Shown here one piece after another: positions 42,257 to 52,725 of a stretch of 64,000 nt of DNA (position 1 is the first letter of the stretch; each line of letters begins with the position of its first letter). The position numbers and the translations under genes are program-made. This DNA is from Lactarius indigo. Its lineage: Eukaryota > Basidiomycota > Agaricomycetes > Russulales > Russulaceae. The stretch spans positions 1,612,001 through 1,676,000 of the forward strand of contig JAFKAC010000011.1 in the NCBI GenBank assembly GCA_025766275.1, in the 5' to 3' direction. The notes under the pieces are model-generated. The model was not told the origin of the DNA and did no database searches. It saw nothing but the letters and a program-made list of their open reading frames with translations.

Positions 42257-44320
42257 GTGGCCGTAACAACAAGAGACCAGTGGACGAGCTTTCGTCCGTA
42301 CTCGCTCCCAAGAAGAGGAGAACGCAACGTCCCCACGCGCTTTCTACAAGCCGCTAGTTGGAGGGAAAGACAAGAAGAAACCGGATACTTTGTAGAGTTT
42401 AACGGACCTAGTAGGTTCCGACCAGTTGAGTTCAATTTCGACCACTTGTGTTGGACAGAGGTTGCGTGGAACCCCATAGACTCCCAGTGGGACGTCATAC
42501 GACCGGCCGGACCTAGATATCAGTGCGATATCGACGCCCGAGAACTCAACAGCCGAGCAGATTGGGGCCCCATCGACGGGCAAATACGAGAACACTCTAC
42601 TGGAGAAGTGATCTCAGAAGAAGAGGAACAAAGCCAAGACGAAAGTGAAGGACGAGAGCCAAATCAAACAGAGACTAGCGGAGGAGCAATACAAGATCTC
42701 CTCATCGAACGAGCTGAGTCCACGCACATTACCGAGCCAGAGCCAATTCACATCCGATCACCAGCCATTATGGCAACAATAACCAGAGCAATGGAAGAAG
42801 TCGCGATTGAAGAAGCGCGCGCAATACGAGAAGAAGCACAAGAAGTCCTCATGCCCATTAACCCTGAAACCGGTGTACGAATGACTGCTGACGACACAGC
42901 CATTTTCCGAGCAATAGGGTCAGACCGAGGAGACCCCCCATCCGGACGACAACCTGTACTAGACCTTCCACCAGGAAGGGGAGGACCAGGCGAAGACCCG
43001 CCACCGCCACCAGGAGGGGGCATCCCGTTTGATCTACGAAGAACCGAACCACCAAGAATGCCACCCAGGGGACCGCCAGGAGGAGGAGGAGGCGATGGCG
43101 GAGGAGAAGGAGGTGGTGGAAATGCCGAAGGAGGAGGACATCATAACGAAAAACTAACCGGCGAGCCACCTTCCATTTTTGATGGAGACAGACTCAAAGT
43201 AGACCAATTCCTGACGCAGTGGCATGTCTATTGGGGCATGAACTTGGATGCCCCTATCATGCGCAACGACTACAGAAGATGCCTTCTGTTTCTTTCTTAC
43301 ATCAAAGGCGGAGCGGTCAGCGAATGGGTCTTATCCTTCCTGAACTGGCTCAGGCAGATTCAACGGGGAATAAGTCCCTACACTCGTGACCTATGGAACG
43401 CCGTAGCCGATGGATTCAGCCAGAGGTTCGAAAATACGCTAGAAAGGGAACAAGCCCAAGCTATACTACGGAAGGGTTACAAAATGACGGGAGAAGACAT
43501 TGACAAGTACGTCAATGACTTTGAACAGCTCGCACAGAAAGCTCACTACCGCCTTAATGAACCCCAAACCATCGACCTCTTTACGTTGGGTCTACCCAAG
43601 GAACTGTTCAAAAACGCGTTCCAGTTCGATGACCCCGTCACGTTCGACGACTGGAAAAGGGCCGTCCTCAAGCGGCAGAAAAACTACATCCACCTCAAGG
43701 CGCGACTCAATGAATACAAAAACACGACGACGCAACCCAAGAAGCAAGGCGGCAATGCGGGATGGACACTCCCGCAGAACCTACCACAAACTAACCCATG
43801 GGCAATGGACACCTCAGCTGACCGTGCAAAGGTGAGGCTCGCGGGGTCCGAAGACATCGATTTTAACAAACTGCCACACCGCGACTGGCCCGCACCACCG
43901 TTCCCGCCGAGAGGAGGACCGGGAACTAGAGGACGAGGGAGAGGAGGATCTCGAAGGGACTTAAGGAACGTCCTCTGCTATAATTGTCACGCTCCCGGTC
44001 ACCTCTCACGAAATTGCCCATACCCGCGCGCGCAGCAACAATGGCAGGCTGCCCCATCCAGTAGCCGCATGACCGAAACTATGGGATATCCTCAAGGACC
44101 CGTCTCACAGTACGCGCCGTCGCAGTACACACCATCGCTGCCCGGGTATATGTCACCGGCGCCAAGCGTAACACCCGCGCCCCAAATCAATGCGGCAAGC
44201 ACAAAGACCGCGGGAGAACAAGCCAAAGAATGGCTTACACAGGTGGCCAACAGTACGGATGAAGTAAAAGATCTTATACTTCAAGATCTATGGGGAAAAG
44301 AGGGTTTTCGGGACGCCTGA
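42257..44320 (+). CDS. gag: F1-B Gag
   Basis: A 687-codon frame beginning with GTG in the context CCACCGTGG; an in-frame TAA at 42239-42241 closes it upstream. No ATG in any frame occurs before 42770, which is codon 172 of this frame. Contains an N-terminal domain (SRFRPVEFNFDHLCWTEVAW), an acidic region, Gly/Pro linker, Gag core (FDGDRLKVDQFLTQWHVYW) and CCHC knuckle CYNCHAPGHLSRNC at ~574-587. Ends TGA 44318-44320, overlapping pol by 31 nt. The start is either the GTG or the ATG at 42770. Confidence 0.9.
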   Translation: MAVTTRDQWTSFRPYSLPRRGERNVPTRFLQAASWRERQEETGYFVEFNGPSRFRPVEFNFDHLCWTEVAWNPIDSQWDVIRPAGPRYQCDIDARELNSRADWGPIDGQIREHSTGEVISEEEEQSQDESEGREPNQTETSGGAIQDLLIERAESTHITEPEPIHIRSPAIMATITRAMEEVAIEEARAIREEAQEVLMPINPETGVRMTADDTAIFRAIGSDRGDPPSGRQPVLDLPPGRGGPGEDPPPPPGGGIPFDLRRTEPPRMPPRGPPGGGGGDGGGEGGGGNAEGGGHHNEKLTGEPPSIFDGDRLKVDQFLTQWHVYWGMNLDAPIMRNDYRRCLLFLSYIKGGAVSEWVLSFLNWLRQIQRGISPYTRDLWNAVADGFSQRFENTLEREQAQAILRKGYKMTGEDIDKYVNDFEQLAQKAHYRLNEPQTIDLFTLGLPKELFKNAFQFDDPVTFDDWKRAVLKRQKNYIHLKARLNEYKNTTTQPKKQGGNAGWTLPQNLPQTNPWAMDTSADRAKVRLAGSEDIDFNKLPHRDWPAPPFPPRGGPGTRGRGRGGSRRDLRNVLCYNCHAPGHLSRNCPYPRAQQQWQAAPSSSRMTETMGYPQGPVSQYAPSQYTPSLPGYMSPAPSVTPAPQINAASTKTAGEQAKEWLTQVANSTDEVKDLILQDLWGKEGFRDA

Positions 44321-47300
44321 ACCCGTCAGTCTGGGTGAGGGCTCTTCAATGTAATTCTGTAATTGTGACAACGCGCTACCGATCTATGAGAATCCCAGTG
44401 ACTGTCCGTACGAATTACCAAACGACTGAAACAAAGGCGCTAGTCGACTCTGGCGCAACCGACAACTTCATCCGACCTAGTCTGGCAAAACGGGCTGGCA
44501 TCCAGACGCAGCCACTGAGTACGCCTCGCAAGATATGGAACATAGATAACACGGAAAACAAAGCTGGGTTAATCACTCATTATGTTAACCTAGAGGTGAA
44601 AACACGGGGACAGGTAAAGCAAATGACCTTCCTGGTCACCGACCTTGGAAGCGAAGACATGGTGCTAGGCTATCCGTGGCTAAGCGCGTTCGAACCAACG
44701 ATCAGCTGGGCCACTGCCACCATACACCCCGACATGCAGCCGGTAACGTTAGCAACTACCGAAGCACTGCTATCAACAACGACCATTCGAGCCCTCATTG
44801 TGGCCGAAAAGGAAGACATTGTGCAGGAACTAGAAGAAGAAACGTTTGCTAGAGCTACCACCTCGACAGAGCTAGCCATACAAGCAAAACAACAACAAAC
44901 GGCAGCAGTGCTCCCTCAAGAATACGCAATGTTTACCAGACTCTTCAGCGAGCAAGCCTTGCACCGCTTTCCCCCGGCAAGGCCGTGGGATCATGCAATA
45001 GACTTCAAACCGTCCGCGCCGGCTGCTATCGACTGCAAAATCTACCCTATGACCCAAAAAGAAGAGGACGAACTCAAAGAGTTTCTGGAAGAGAAACTGA
45101 AGCAAGGATATCTACGCCCCTCTATCTCTCCGTACGCATCCTCCTTCTTCTTCATTAAAAAGAAGGACGGAAAACTACGCCCGGTACAGGACTATCGGGT
45201 CATCAACTCCCACACTATTCGGAATCAATACCCGTTACCGTTGATACAGGACCTCATACTTGACCTCAGCAACGCCCACATCTATACTAAACTCGACATC
45301 CGATGGGGCTACAACAACATACGTATTCGCGACGGCGACCAGGAAAAGGCAGCGTTCAAAACCAAGTTCGGCCTCTTCGAACCCACAGTCATGTTCTTCG
45401 GGCTCACTAACTCCCCCGCCACCTTCCAAGCCATGATGAACCACATCTATCGCGACACCATTGCGAAACACGAACGATTGGGCACTACCATACGCGTCTA
45501 CATGGACGATATTGGTATCGCTACTCACTTTGATCACGACCTAGCGGCTCATATAGACGCCATCCGCGATGTTTTGCGCGTTGCGGAGGAGCACGACCTC
45601 TACTTCAAACTCGAGAAGTGCTTGTTCCATCAACCGCGGATGGATTACCTGGGGGTAATCCTTGAAAGGGGGGTGACCCGAATGGACCCTGTAAAAGTCC
45701 AAGGAATCAAGGACTGGCCAACACCAACAAAAGTCAAAGATGTCCGTTCTTTCCTCGGTTTCTGTAACTTTTACAGACTCTTTATCCACGGTTTCGCAAC
45801 TCACACCAAGCCGCTCACTAAACTAACACGAAAGGACGAAGAATGGCGGTGGACTGAAGAAGAAGAAAAGGCGTTTAACACCCTAAAACGACTCATGACA
45901 GAGGAACCGGTGCTAGCACACCCCGTCCTTCAAGATCCATTCGAATTAGAAGTAGACGCTTCGGGCTATGCGGTGGGAGCCGTATTACTGCAAAAGAAGT
46001 CTGACGGCAAGCGACATCCCATAGGTTACTACTCGGCAACGCTTTCCGAAGCCGAAAGAAACTACGACATCTACGACCTAGAGCTGCTCGCGATAGTTAA
46101 GGCCCTACGAAACTGGCGACCACTCCTCGCAGGCGCCCCCCACAAGATTAAAATCTATTCGGACCATCTAAACCTACAGTACTGGAAGTCACCACAGAAG
46201 ATCAGCAGGCGAGTCGCCAGGGAAGTACTCGAACTTTCTGAATACGACTTCGAAATTCATCACATCAAGGGGAAGAACAACGGGCGGGCAGATGCACTGT
46301 CAAGACGACCGGATTACGACCAAGGCATCGAGGACAACAGCGAAGTAGTGGTCCTACCCCCCGAAATCTTTGTACGAACCCTTAACACCGCGCGCACCTT
46401 CATCGCCAACCCAAATCTACTACAACCACGCCACCAACAAGACGAAGAGGTAATCAAGATATGGGTCGACCCTTATCGCCTTAAGAAGATACAAGGAGAA
46501 TGGTATAAGGACGGCAGGTTCGTGATCACAGGGCCAGCGTCAACTCAACGAGTACTAATACACGACCATCACGACTTGCCAATACATGGCCATCCGGGAA
46601 TTGCGAAAACGCAACGCATCCTGGAGAGACACTACTGGTGGCCACAACTCCGAAGAGACGTATATGAATATGTGCAAGGCTGCGCAGAATGCCAAAGGAA
46701 TAAAGTCAACACGAGGCCCATACGAGCCGCGCTGCATCCCATCACACCAATACTAGAAGCCACGCCGTTCCACACAGTAGCGGTGGACTTCATCACCAAA
46801 CTCCCCGTTTCCAGAGGGTATGACAGTATACTAACCGTCACAGACCACGACTGTAGCAAGGCCTCAATCTTTATCCCATGCCGAGAAGAAATCACCGCAG
46901 AAGAAACGGCGACTCTGTATGTCGCCCAGGTGTTCAAACGATTCGGATTGCCGCGCAAAATAATAAGCGACCGCGACCCACGCTTCACATCCAAGTTTAC
47001 CAGAGAAGTATGCCGCATCCTGGGAATTCAACAGAACATATCAACCGCATACCACCCACGTACTGACGGACAGTCCGAGCGAACTAACCAGTGGCTGGAA
47101 CAGTACCTACGCTTCTGGGTAAATGAGCGGCAAGACAACTGGGAAGCCTATCTACCAATCGCCGAATTTGCGCACAACAACTGGCCACATGAACACACTA
47201 AAGAGTTGCCGTTCCAACTTCTGATGGGGTATAACCCACAAGCGGACTGGACGGATAAGCCATCTCCCATTCCCCTCACGACCGCGCGACTGACACAGCT

Positions 47301-47901
47301 AAAAGAGGCTAGAGACGACGCCCAGCGTCTTATAAAGAAGGCGCAGGAGTCATGGGTGCACAACAAAGATACGCCCAAGTTCAGCATCAACGACCTCGTA
47401 TGGCTCGAGGGCAAACATCTCCGAACCAATCAGCCTACAGCGAAATTAGCGGCGCGACGCCACGGACCCTTTCGGGTGGTACAGGTGATGTCCCCTTACA
47501 ACTATCGATTGGAACTTCCCACACAGTGGAGCATCCACCCCGTGTTTCACATCGATCTTCTCACACCGTACAAGCAAACTTCCTTGCACGGAGAGAACTT
47601 CACACGACCACCGCCCGAACTGATAAATGGAGAAGAGGAATATGAAGTCGAAGCCATCCTAGACACTCGGCATTTCGGCAGAGGAAGACGTCTTCAATAC
47701 TTGATCAAATGGAAAGGGTACCCAGACTCGGAGAACCAGTGGGTCAACAAAGACGACGTCTTTGCGCCGGAAGCGCTCTGCCTGTATCAGGAAGCGCAAA
47801 CCCACGGTAGAAGAGATAAAGTGGGAGTCGCTCGGACAGAGGACAGTCATCCCCTCTTCCTTCGCTCAGCCATTACTCTCATGCCCACTTCCCCACTATG
47901 A
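44290..47901 (+). CDS. pol: F1-B Pol: protease, RT, RNase H, integrase, chromodomain
   Basis: A 1203-codon frame in -1 relative to gag. Protease ALVDSGATDNF near residue 52; [11 protein letters not shown] ~335 and YMDD ~404; RNase H VDASGYAVG ~555; integrase zinc finger ~757-803 (HDHHDL, CAECQRNK) and DD35E at ~832, 893 and 930 (AVDF, SDRD, GQSERT); chromodomain ~1115-1170 (YLIKWKGYPDSENQW). No ATG start is needed if made by frameshift. It ends at TGA 47899-47901, where F1-A reads CGC and continues into ORF3, so this stop is probably a recent mutation or a readthrough stop (UGA followed by C). Confidence 0.95.
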   Translation: MGKRGFSGRLNPSVWVRALQCNSVIVTTRYRSMRIPVTVRTNYQTTETKALVDSGATDNFIRPSLAKRAGIQTQPLSTPRKIWNIDNTENKAGLITHYVNLEVKTRGQVKQMTFLVTDLGSEDMVLGYPWLSAFEPTISWATATIHPDMQPVTLATTEALLSTTTIRALIVAEKEDIVQELEEETFARATTSTELAIQAKQQQTAAVLPQEYAMFTRLFSEQALHRFPPARPWDHAIDFKPSAPAAIDCKIYPMTQKEEDELKEFLEEKLKQGYLRPSISPYASSFFFIKKKDGKLRPVQDYRVINSHTIRNQYPLPLIQDLILDLSNAHIYTKLDIRWGYNNIRIRDGDQEKAAFKTKFGLFEPTVMFFGLTNSPATFQAMMNHIYRDTIAKHERLGTTIRVYMDDIGIATHFDHDLAAHIDAIRDVLRVAEEHDLYFKLEKCLFHQPRMDYLGVILERGVTRMDPVKVQGIKDWPTPTKVKDVRSFLGFCNFYRLFIHGFATHTKPLTKLTRKDEEWRWTEEEEKAFNTLKRLMTEEPVLAHPVLQDPFELEVDASGYAVGAVLLQKKSDGKRHPIGYYSATLSEAERNYDIYDLELLAIVKALRNWRPLLAGAPHKIKIYSDHLNLQYWKSPQKISRRVAREVLELSEYDFEIHHIKGKNNGRADALSRRPDYDQGIEDNSEVVVLPPEIFVRTLNTARTFIANPNLLQPRHQQDEEVIKIWVDPYRLKKIQGEWYKDGRFVITGPASTQRVLIHDHHDLPIHGHPGIAKTQRILERHYWWPQLRRDVYEYVQGCAECQRNKVNTRPIRAALHPITPILEATPFHTVAVDFITKLPVSRGYDSILTVTDHDCSKASIFIPCREEITAEETATLYVAQVFKRFGLPRKIISDRDPRFTSKFTREVCRILGIQQNISTAYHPRTDGQSERTNQWLEQYLRFWVNERQDNWEAYLPIAEFAHNNWPHEHTKELPFQLLMGYNPQADWTDKPSPIPLTTARLTQLKEARDDAQRLIKKAQESWVHNKDTPKFSINDLVWLEGKHLRTNQPTAKLAARRHGPFRVVQVMSPYNYRLELPTQWSIHPVFHIDLLTPYKQTSLHGENFTRPPPELINGEEEYEVEAILDTRHFGRGRRLQYLIKWKGYPDSENQWVNKDDVFAPEALCLYQEAQTHGRRDKVGVARTEDSHPLFLRSAITLMPTSPL
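44293..44308 (+). promoter_or_regulatory. F1-B -1 frameshift site (two slippery heptamers)
   Basis: G-GGA-AAA at 44293-44299 and G-GGT-TTT at 44302-44308 in the gag frame, 9 nt before the gag stop. Both satisfy the X-XXY-YYZ rule; the second resembles GGGUUUA of the yeast L-A virus. Identical in F1-A. Confidence 0.75.
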
Positions 47902-49029
47902 CATGTCACACAGGCGCAACTCCTCGACTCCCTCGCAGAAGACGCCCGCGCCCTCTTGGCAGAGGACAGCGACACCGAAGTTCCCAACACTCAGCTCACG
48001 CCATGGACACCTCTTACACCAGCAGAGGGGCCCATCACCGCACAAGAATGGATCAACGTCATCACCAGATTTCCAGACCCGACGACCACCCCTGACGACG
48101 ACCGAGCCGTCGTCCACGTCTTCCGAAACGATCGCAGCGAGCGTGAACCCATCGCCGCTATCCCCCCAAGCGACGACCTCATCGGCGTTCGCGGAGTTTT
48201 CCCGAGCAACGACCAGTGTTCAAGCACTGATGGAGTACGAGTTGGAGGGCTGGAAGAGGGTAGCGGCGGCGTGGCAGAAGGAGCAGCTGGACTCAGCAGC
48301 GGCCCGACTGAGGGAGATGCGCGAGCGACGGCAGCGATGGCAGCAGCTGAGGCTGGCCATGACGACGAAGATTATTACCCGGCGAGACACACCTTCCTTC
48401 AAACGAAACGCGACCCTGATAATCCCCTCATCACGCCCTGGCTCGTCCACTCCGATGGGTCCCCCATGTATCGAGGACGTGTGCGCGTGCCTGGCGCCGC
48501 CGATCACCGTCAGTTCACCGCCGCCGAGGACCCCGCGCATGTCATTGTGCCTGAAGGGTTCCGGGCGAACCGACGACCCCATCACATTCGATACCCCATC
48601 ACCGGGCCAGACGGAGTAGAGAGGGACGCGTCACACGTCCAGATCATCGGAGGGGCAGATCCCCTCATATTAGGGGTTATACCGGGCTCGCCGCACGTCT
48701 ATGGTAAGCCCCTCTACGCAGAACCTCACATATCCGCGGCGCTCCGCCCCACGTATCCGCACGAGGACCTCGTCGTCTTCGAGGCGGACAAGATCACCGA
48801 CCGCGCGCTCAATCGCATCAACGACGAGTCACTCACCGCGGAGGTTACGCGCTTTCGCGCGGCCAGCTACGAGCTGGATCGACTTCGGGCGAGGGTGAGT
48901 CAACTCTGCGCTATGATCGAGTGCGCACAAGACGATCGGCGCGACGCGATCTATCGCTTGGAACGCGCCACTGCGTTAGAGCGCATTGCCGATGAACAGC
49001 GCGATTGGCCGGCCCGCGACTTTCGGTGA
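47902..49029 (+). CDS. F1-B ORF3 (C-terminal extension of Pol)
   Basis: Continues the Pol frame after the TGA for about 375 codons, with no ATG near its 5' end, which fits a former fusion to Pol. Residues include PNTQLTPWTPLTPAEGPITA, then an Ala/Gly-rich region, PRVPGAADHR-like and HVYGKPLYAEPHISAALRP blocks, and a C-terminal helix with heptad spacing (LTAEVTRFRAASYELDRLRA, RLERATALERIADEQRDW). The block around ALNRINDESLTAEVTRFRA aligns by eye with ALDKTLIELNSPRLMAEVTRLR of F2 ORF3. It has no zinc knuckle, signal peptide or membrane span. Function unknown; multimerisation through the coiled coil is an inference. Confidence 0.75.
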   Translation, partial: HVTQAQLLDSLAEDARALLAEDSDTEVPNTQLTPWTPLTPAEGPITAQEWINVITRFPDPTTTPDDDRAVVHVFRNDRSEREPIAAIPPSDDLIGVRGVFPSNDQCSSTDGVRVGGLEEGSGGVAEGAAGLSSGPTEGDARATAAMAAAEAGHDDEDYYPARHTFLQTKRDPDNPLITPWLVHSDGSPMYRGRVRVPGAADHRQFTAAEDPAHVIVPEGFRANRRPHHIRYPITGPDGVERDASHVQIIGGADPLILGVIPGSPHVYGKPLYAEPHISAALRPTYPHEDLVVFEADKITDRALNRINDESLTAEVTRFRAASYELDRLRARVSQLCAMIECAQDDRRDAIYRLERATALERIADEQRDWPARDFR

Positions 49030-49046
49030 GCCAGGGGTCTCACGCT

Positions 49047-49060
49047 AGAAAAGGAGGTGA
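49047..49060 (+). other. F1-B polypurine tract
   Basis: AGAAAAGGAGGTGA directly before the 3' LTR, the expected plus-strand primer. Confidence 0.8.
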
Positions 49061-49571
49061 TGTTACGTTTCGACCCTTACTGTACCGGTTGCAACTACGG
49101 CGGTAAGGTAGATTAGTTGCGGACTTACCTACGGTGATACGGTGGTGTGATAGGCGATACGACTGATAGCTGACTGAGCGGTGCCTGTATGACTCGATAC
49201 TAGTACAAGTACTAGTAGTATTAGGGTTCAAGATGTTTCTGCGATACGTTGGATGCTACTTTACTGTGACTCATAGCAGCGCTTGAAAGCCTGCTCAATT
49301 TGTATTTAAACTGTCTTGTGAAGACCAAGATACGCCATCTTGGTCTTCTTGAATCGTCACTTGTTTCTTCTCTCTTTCTCTCTCTATCTCTCTCTCTCTT
49401 CTGCCACCCCTTTCAAACGGTGCGCCTCCGAGTGTTCACTATTACCTGCGCTTGGACCTTCGTGTCTTCAAGATAATCGTCGCGTCTGGACCTCCGTGTC
49501 TTCAGAACATTTGCTAAGTTGTTACCGTCTCTGCAAAGCTCAAGTCGAGCTAACGTCGTGATGGCGTTACA
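49061..49571 (+). repeat. F1-B 3' LTR (511 bp)
   Basis: Same length as the 5' LTR. Differences seen: GGTTCGAG/GGTTCAAG, TTGGACGC/TTGGATGC and GTGACGG/GTGATGG, all CpG transitions with the change in the 3' copy. Confidence 0.96.
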
Positions 49572-49576
49572 TTGCT

Positions 49577-52500
49577 TGTGGGGTAGAATGTGCAGAGATT
49601 CATTCCTTCTAACAATACATAGTCTCCTTGTTGATAAGGTGTGAACTTTGTCTTGCCTCATTGCACCATGTGGTGTTGTGCATGTTTGATGCTATCTTGG
49701 GTGTGCTGTCTAAGGATCGACAGCTCTTCCAATCATTGGTCCACTGCAGGACAACTTGACAGTTTGGGGTTCCATGTCATGTGAGGTTCCCACCCCATAA
49801 GGAGTGCAAATGGGGAATGTTTAGTTGTGGCATTTGTCCATGCATTATGCACAAATTGTGCCATGGGTAGAACTTCAGCCCAGTTGTCTTGTTTCACATT
49901 GCACCAGTGTCATAAGTATTGTTCCAACCACTGGTTGGTGCATTTGGACTGTCCGTTGGTCTGGGGGTGATATGCTGACGATATATTTTGTTGTATTCCC
50001 AGGGTGTTGCATAATTGTCTCATGAATGTCGATGCAAATCTGGGGTCTCAATTGGATATAATCTTTGGATATAATCTTTTGGGGTAGGCTGTAATGAGGG
50101 TATATGTGTTGAAGGTAAAGTTTGGCCACTCCTTCCGATGTTATAGTTTTGTTACACAGAATAAATATGGCCACCTTCAAACAATTGTGATCAGTGATAG
50201 TGAGGATTGAGTCGAAGCCATTTGACATGGGAAGTTTGACTATGAAGTCCATGGCTACCACTTCAAAGGGCTCGGCTGAAGGGTCAGTTGTGATAGGGAA
50301 TAGGTGTGGTTTTTGTCGGTGGGGGTTGATTTTGTTGCTCTGGCATGTGGCACATCCCTTGACATAGGCTTCTATGTCTTTTCACATGTTGGGCCACCAG
50401 AAATCGCATCTCACTAGTTTCAGGGTGTTCGCTCATTCCCAGGTGTCTGGCACTTGGAGTTTCATGGAAAAAGGTGATCACCCCCCATTTAAGGTTGTTG
50501 TTTCCCACAACAACAAGGGCATCACCTTTCCACCATAGTCCGTCATGCTTCTTCAGGTTATGGGGTTCGACCCATGGGAGGAGCATTGCTTCATCCATGT
50601 TTTGCATGATCTGGGTCCATATATCCATGTTATGCATGGATGTTTGGGTAATTTTAAGGAAGACATCTTCAGGTAGTACTATAATGTGATCATTGTTGGT
50701 GGTACCGTCATCATAGTCAGGGTGTCTAGATAATGAGTCTGCTTGTGTATTCTTTGTGCTGGGGATGTGTTTGAGCATGAAGTTGTATTCCAAAAGTTCT
50801 TGGAATTCTTGGGCCACTCTTTGGTTTCTCTTCCTTGGTTCTTTCCAGTATTGGAGATTGGCATGGTTGGTATGTATGGTTATGAGGTGTGGGGATCCTA
50901 TAAGATAGGTGTGCCATGTCCACAAGGCTTTGACGATCATGAGCAATTCATGGTCATAGATGTCATAATTTCGTTCTGCCTCTGTCAGGGACTCAGAGTA
51001 GAATGTGATGGGATGAAGCCTCTGATCTTCCCCCCTTTGGTTTAGCACAGCTCCTAGGGTGTAGCTGGAGGCATCCGCTTCAATTTTAAAAGGTTGGTCC
51101 AATTGGGGGAACAAAAGTACAGGTTCACTGCTGATACAGTCTTTAATGGTATCAAATGCATTTTGTCTTGCTTCCATCCAATCACAAGGCATATCCTTCT
51201 TTGTAAGATCATGTAGTGGTCTTGCAATGGTCAAAAATCCCCTTATGAAGCACCTGTAGAAGTTGCAAAACCCTAAAAAGGCTCATACTTCTTTGAGCAT
51301 TGTCAGTGCTTTCCAGTCACACACTCCTTGAACTTTTGACAGGGTCCATGTGCAATTTGCCATGTCCGATGATAAGCCCCAGATATTCTACTTTGTGGAC
51401 CTCAAATACACACTTCTCTGGTTTAATATAGAGATCATGTTCGTTGCATAGGTCCAATACTTGGTGAAGTACATGTCGATGATGTTCTAGCTTGTCTGGT
51501 GTGGCTATCAGGATGTCATCCATATATACGATAACCTCTCCAGTTAGTACCAGTTCCTGGAAGATGGTGTCCATCATGGTTTAAAAGGTACTGGGAGAGT
51601 TTGTCAAGCCAAAGAACATTACCCTCAGCTTGAATAGCCCCTGGTTTGTTTTGAATGCCACTTTCCACTCATCCCCTTCTTTGATGCAAACATTGTTATA
51701 TCCCCGTTGTATATCTAGCTTCAAATAGAGTCATGCGTTTCAAATACAATTGATAAGTTCGGGGATCAGGGGGAGTGGGTGGTGGTTCTTTACAGTAATG
51801 TCATTAAGGCATTGATAGTCTTGTACCAGGCATAACTTCCCATCCTTCTCCTTGATAAAGAAGAATGGGGATGTGTAGGGTGATTTTGATGGTTGAATAT
51901 ATTCTTTCTCTAAGTGTTCAGTGACAAACTCCAAGAGTTTTTCAGTCTCTGGGATTGTTAATGGATACACCTTGCAGTCCATGGTTTTGGGGGTGTTGGG
52001 GATTAAGTCAATAGCATGGTCCCACATCCTTGATGGGGGAAAACATTGTGACACTTCTTTGCTAAAGACCTTTTGGTGCCTCCAGTATTCTTTGGGGACC
52101 ATTTCTTCGAAGGTTTTTTGGGGTTTCTTTGCCACCTCTTGTTGGGCTAGTTCTGAGGCTGTGGTAGTTTTACGCAGTTGGATATATGGGTCATCTTCTT
52201 GTTCCAACTGTTCCCAGGCCAATTCGTCAAGTTGGTACATCTCCAATGCCTTGATGGTGGATTCCATAGGCATGGCTTCATCTGACAAGTTGAGACTGGT
52301 GATTATGACTGGTTGGAATTCTTCATCTATGGTGGTGTCCTGCCAATGGAATTTTGGTTTAAAGGCTGTGAACCAGGGGTATCCTAGGATAACTTCATTG
52401 TTCCCTAGGTCGGTGATAAGGAACCAGAGGTTCTGAATTTTTTCTCCAGTGTGAACGGTTAGGTCCGTAAAGGAGGTGATTTCTCCTCCTTGATTGTGGG

Positions 52501-52725
52501 TTCCATCTATGTTCCATATTTTGATGGATTGTTCTGTGGGTAAACAGGTAATCTTGAGTCACTTTAGGAGGTTCATGCTTATGAAATTGTCTGTAGCTCC
52601 TGAGTTGATTAAGATGTTTCATTCGGCCATCAAATGTGCAGATTTGAAAAGAACTGGAATTCACATGGATCAGAATCTGCTAGTATACACACTAAGTTTA
52701 AAAGCTCTAGCCCAGGCTGCCAGGT
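49577..52725 (-). pseudogene. pol: F2-b pol: protease, RT, RNase H, integrase (decayed)
   Basis: Domain order as in F2-a. Clear fragments: integrase (VAMDFIVKLPMSNGFD, ITDHNCLKVAIF), RNase H and linker at 50284-51234 (YDIYDHELLMIVKALW), RT catalytic VYMDDILIA near 51510-51535, RT N-terminus at 51740-52288 and protease region near 52600. Many stops and frameshifts. Comparison with F2-a shows frequent CG-to-TG and CG-to-CA changes. Confidence 0.85.

Larger units (their letters stand above)
41727..49571 (+). mobile_element. Full-length chromovirus F1-B, TSD TTGCT
   Basis: A 7845-bp plus-strand Ty3/gypsy element with 511-bp LTRs that differ by three CpG-type transitions, flanked by TTGCT at 41722-41726 and 49572-49576. 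Gag and Pol are open with intact active sites. ORF3 is separated from Pol by one TGA. Inserted in the pol of F2-b. Its LTR differs from that of F1-A by absence of an internal segment near the start, so two subfamilies are present. Confidence 0.96.

Noticed and set aside
47902..49029. ORF3 as a retroviral-type envelope gene
   Set aside because: Position fits, but no signal peptide, transmembrane segment or glycosylation-rich ectodomain; coiled coil and (in F2) zinc knuckles point to an internal protein.
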